Part shown: positions 28,565 through 29,022 of the stretch, piece by piece
How positions within the stretch are numbered: the stretch's first letter is position 1
Layout of the letters: every line of letters starts with the position of its first letter
Origin: CAZLYK01 sp964563495
GTDB lineage: Bacteria; Acidobacteriota; Blastocatellia; RBC074
Assembly (NCBI GenBank): GCA_964563495.1
Contig: CAZLYK010000060.1
Coordinates: 1-29,022, forward strand
Direction: 5' to 3'
DNA length: 29,022 nucleotides
Program-made: the position numbers and the translations under genes
Notes under the pieces: model-generated
Told to the model about the DNA's origin: nothing
The model's input: the letters and a program-made list of their open reading frames with translations, nothing else
Databases searched by the model: none

Positions 28565-28924
28565 TCAGAACTGTAATCCGGCTTCGCGCGCGGCTTCGGC
28601 CAGGGACCTGACGCGGCCGTGATAGATATATCCGCCGCGATCGAAGACGACGCTGGTGAAGCCTTTCTCTTTGGCCCGCTCGGCGATCAAACGGCCGACC
28701 GTCTTGGCCGCATCGATGTTGCCGCCATTGCCGGCACCCGCGCTCTTCTCCGCGGTCGAAGCCGAGCAGAGGGTCACGCCCTTCTCGTCATCGATCAGCT
28801 GAGCGTAAATATGGTTGAGGCTGCGGAAGACGGCCAGCCGAGGCCGCTCCCCCGTGCCCTTGACTTTCCTGCGAATGCGCGTGTGAACGGCGCGCCGCAC
28901 ATCCTGTCTCGATCTCTGTGCCAT
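28565..28924 (-). CDS. rplR: 50S ribosomal protein L18
   Basis: This 119-residue 5S rRNA-binding protein has the basic N-terminus MAQRSRQDVRRAVHTRIRRK, then GTGERPRLAVFRSLNHIYAQLIDD and the conserved end VVFDRGGYIYHGRVRSLAEAAREAGLQF. Length and position (before rpsE) are standard for the spc operon. Confidence 0.98.
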   Translation of the reverse strand: MAQRSRQDVRRAVHTRIRRKVKGTGERPRLAVFRSLNHIYAQLIDDEKGVTLCSASTAEKSAGAGNGGNIDAAKTVGRLIAERAKEKGFTSVVFDRGGYIYHGRVRSLAEAAREAGLQF

Positions 28925-28938
28925 AGAAATTCCTAGTT

Positions 28939-29022
28939 TTACTTGCCGGTCTTGCCCGGCTTGAGCTTCATCAGCCGCATCCGTGCTCGCTTTGCCGCGA
29001 CTGCGTTGGACAGATCGAACGC
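28939..29022 (-). CDS. 3' end of the gene before rplR, probably 50S ribosomal protein L6 (partial)
   Basis: Only the last 27 codons are in the window; the frame runs off the right edge and ends in TAA 14 bases before the rplR start. Gene order predicts rplF. The terminal LKPGKTGK resembles the basic end of L6. However, the residues before it (AFDLSNAVAAKRARMRLMK) lack the Gly-Ile-Arg-Tyr block that L6 normally has about 20 residues from its end. It may be L6 with a lineage-specific C-terminal extension. The symbol is left empty for that reason. Confidence 0.5.
   Translation of the reverse strand, partial: AFDLSNAVAAKRARMRLMKLKPGKTGK

Overview
The window reads as bacterial chromosome, moderately GC-rich, Gram-negative in style. 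I infer Acidobacteriota (possibly Blastocatellia-like). The reasons are the surface-protein domains (pre-peptidase C-terminal, IPT/TIG, cohesin and dockerin-like), a glutamate-carboxypeptidase-II-like M28 peptidase, an orphan Rad50/SbcC-like ATPase, and the ribosomal-operon gene order. The phylum call is inference, because no rRNA is present.

Left part (1-9663). A Rad50/SbcC-like ATPase (minus strand) and a 76-residue protein of unknown function lie divergently from secA (plus strand), with promoter-like sequences facing both ways. After secA come a small GlsB/YeaQ-type membrane protein, tRNA-Arg(CCG), and a perfect 18-bp-arm terminator hairpin. Next, on the minus strand, is a 26-codon gene for a Lys/Ala-rich peptide with a near-consensus promoter, a 5'-leader hairpin, a good ribosome binding site and a terminator-like hairpin. 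A secreted M28 zinc peptidase follows on the plus strand. Its stop codon lies inside a 106-bp inverted repeat.

Middle (9666-18392). One 2229-residue secreted protein on the minus strand carries two PPC domains, two cohesin-like domains around a dockerin-like pair, and 15 IPT/TIG-like repeats, 14 of them in tandem. Beside it is an APC-family amino-acid permease.

Right part (18449-29022). A long minus-strand run combines the end of the spc operon, secY-adk-map and the alpha operon with accBC. In transcription order it is (rplF?)-rplR-rpsE-rpmD-rplO-secY-adk-map-infA-rpmJ-rpsM-rpsK-rpsD-rpoA-rplQ-accB-accC. Together these serve ribosome assembly, Sec translocation (secY here, secA elsewhere in the window), N-terminal methionine removal, transcription and the first step of fatty-acid synthesis. 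A strong promoter precedes infA, and several intercistronic hairpins punctuate the run.

Non-coding structure. A family of inverted repeats with the core GACAGGATT (ATCCTGTC on the other strand) sits at gene ends at about 3113-3175, 6367-6421 and 9558-9663, with a remnant near 16608-16630. I see no CRISPR array, transposase, phage gene or recognisable defence system. The best candidates for something undescribed are this repeat family, the Lys/Ala peptide gene and the giant repeat protein.
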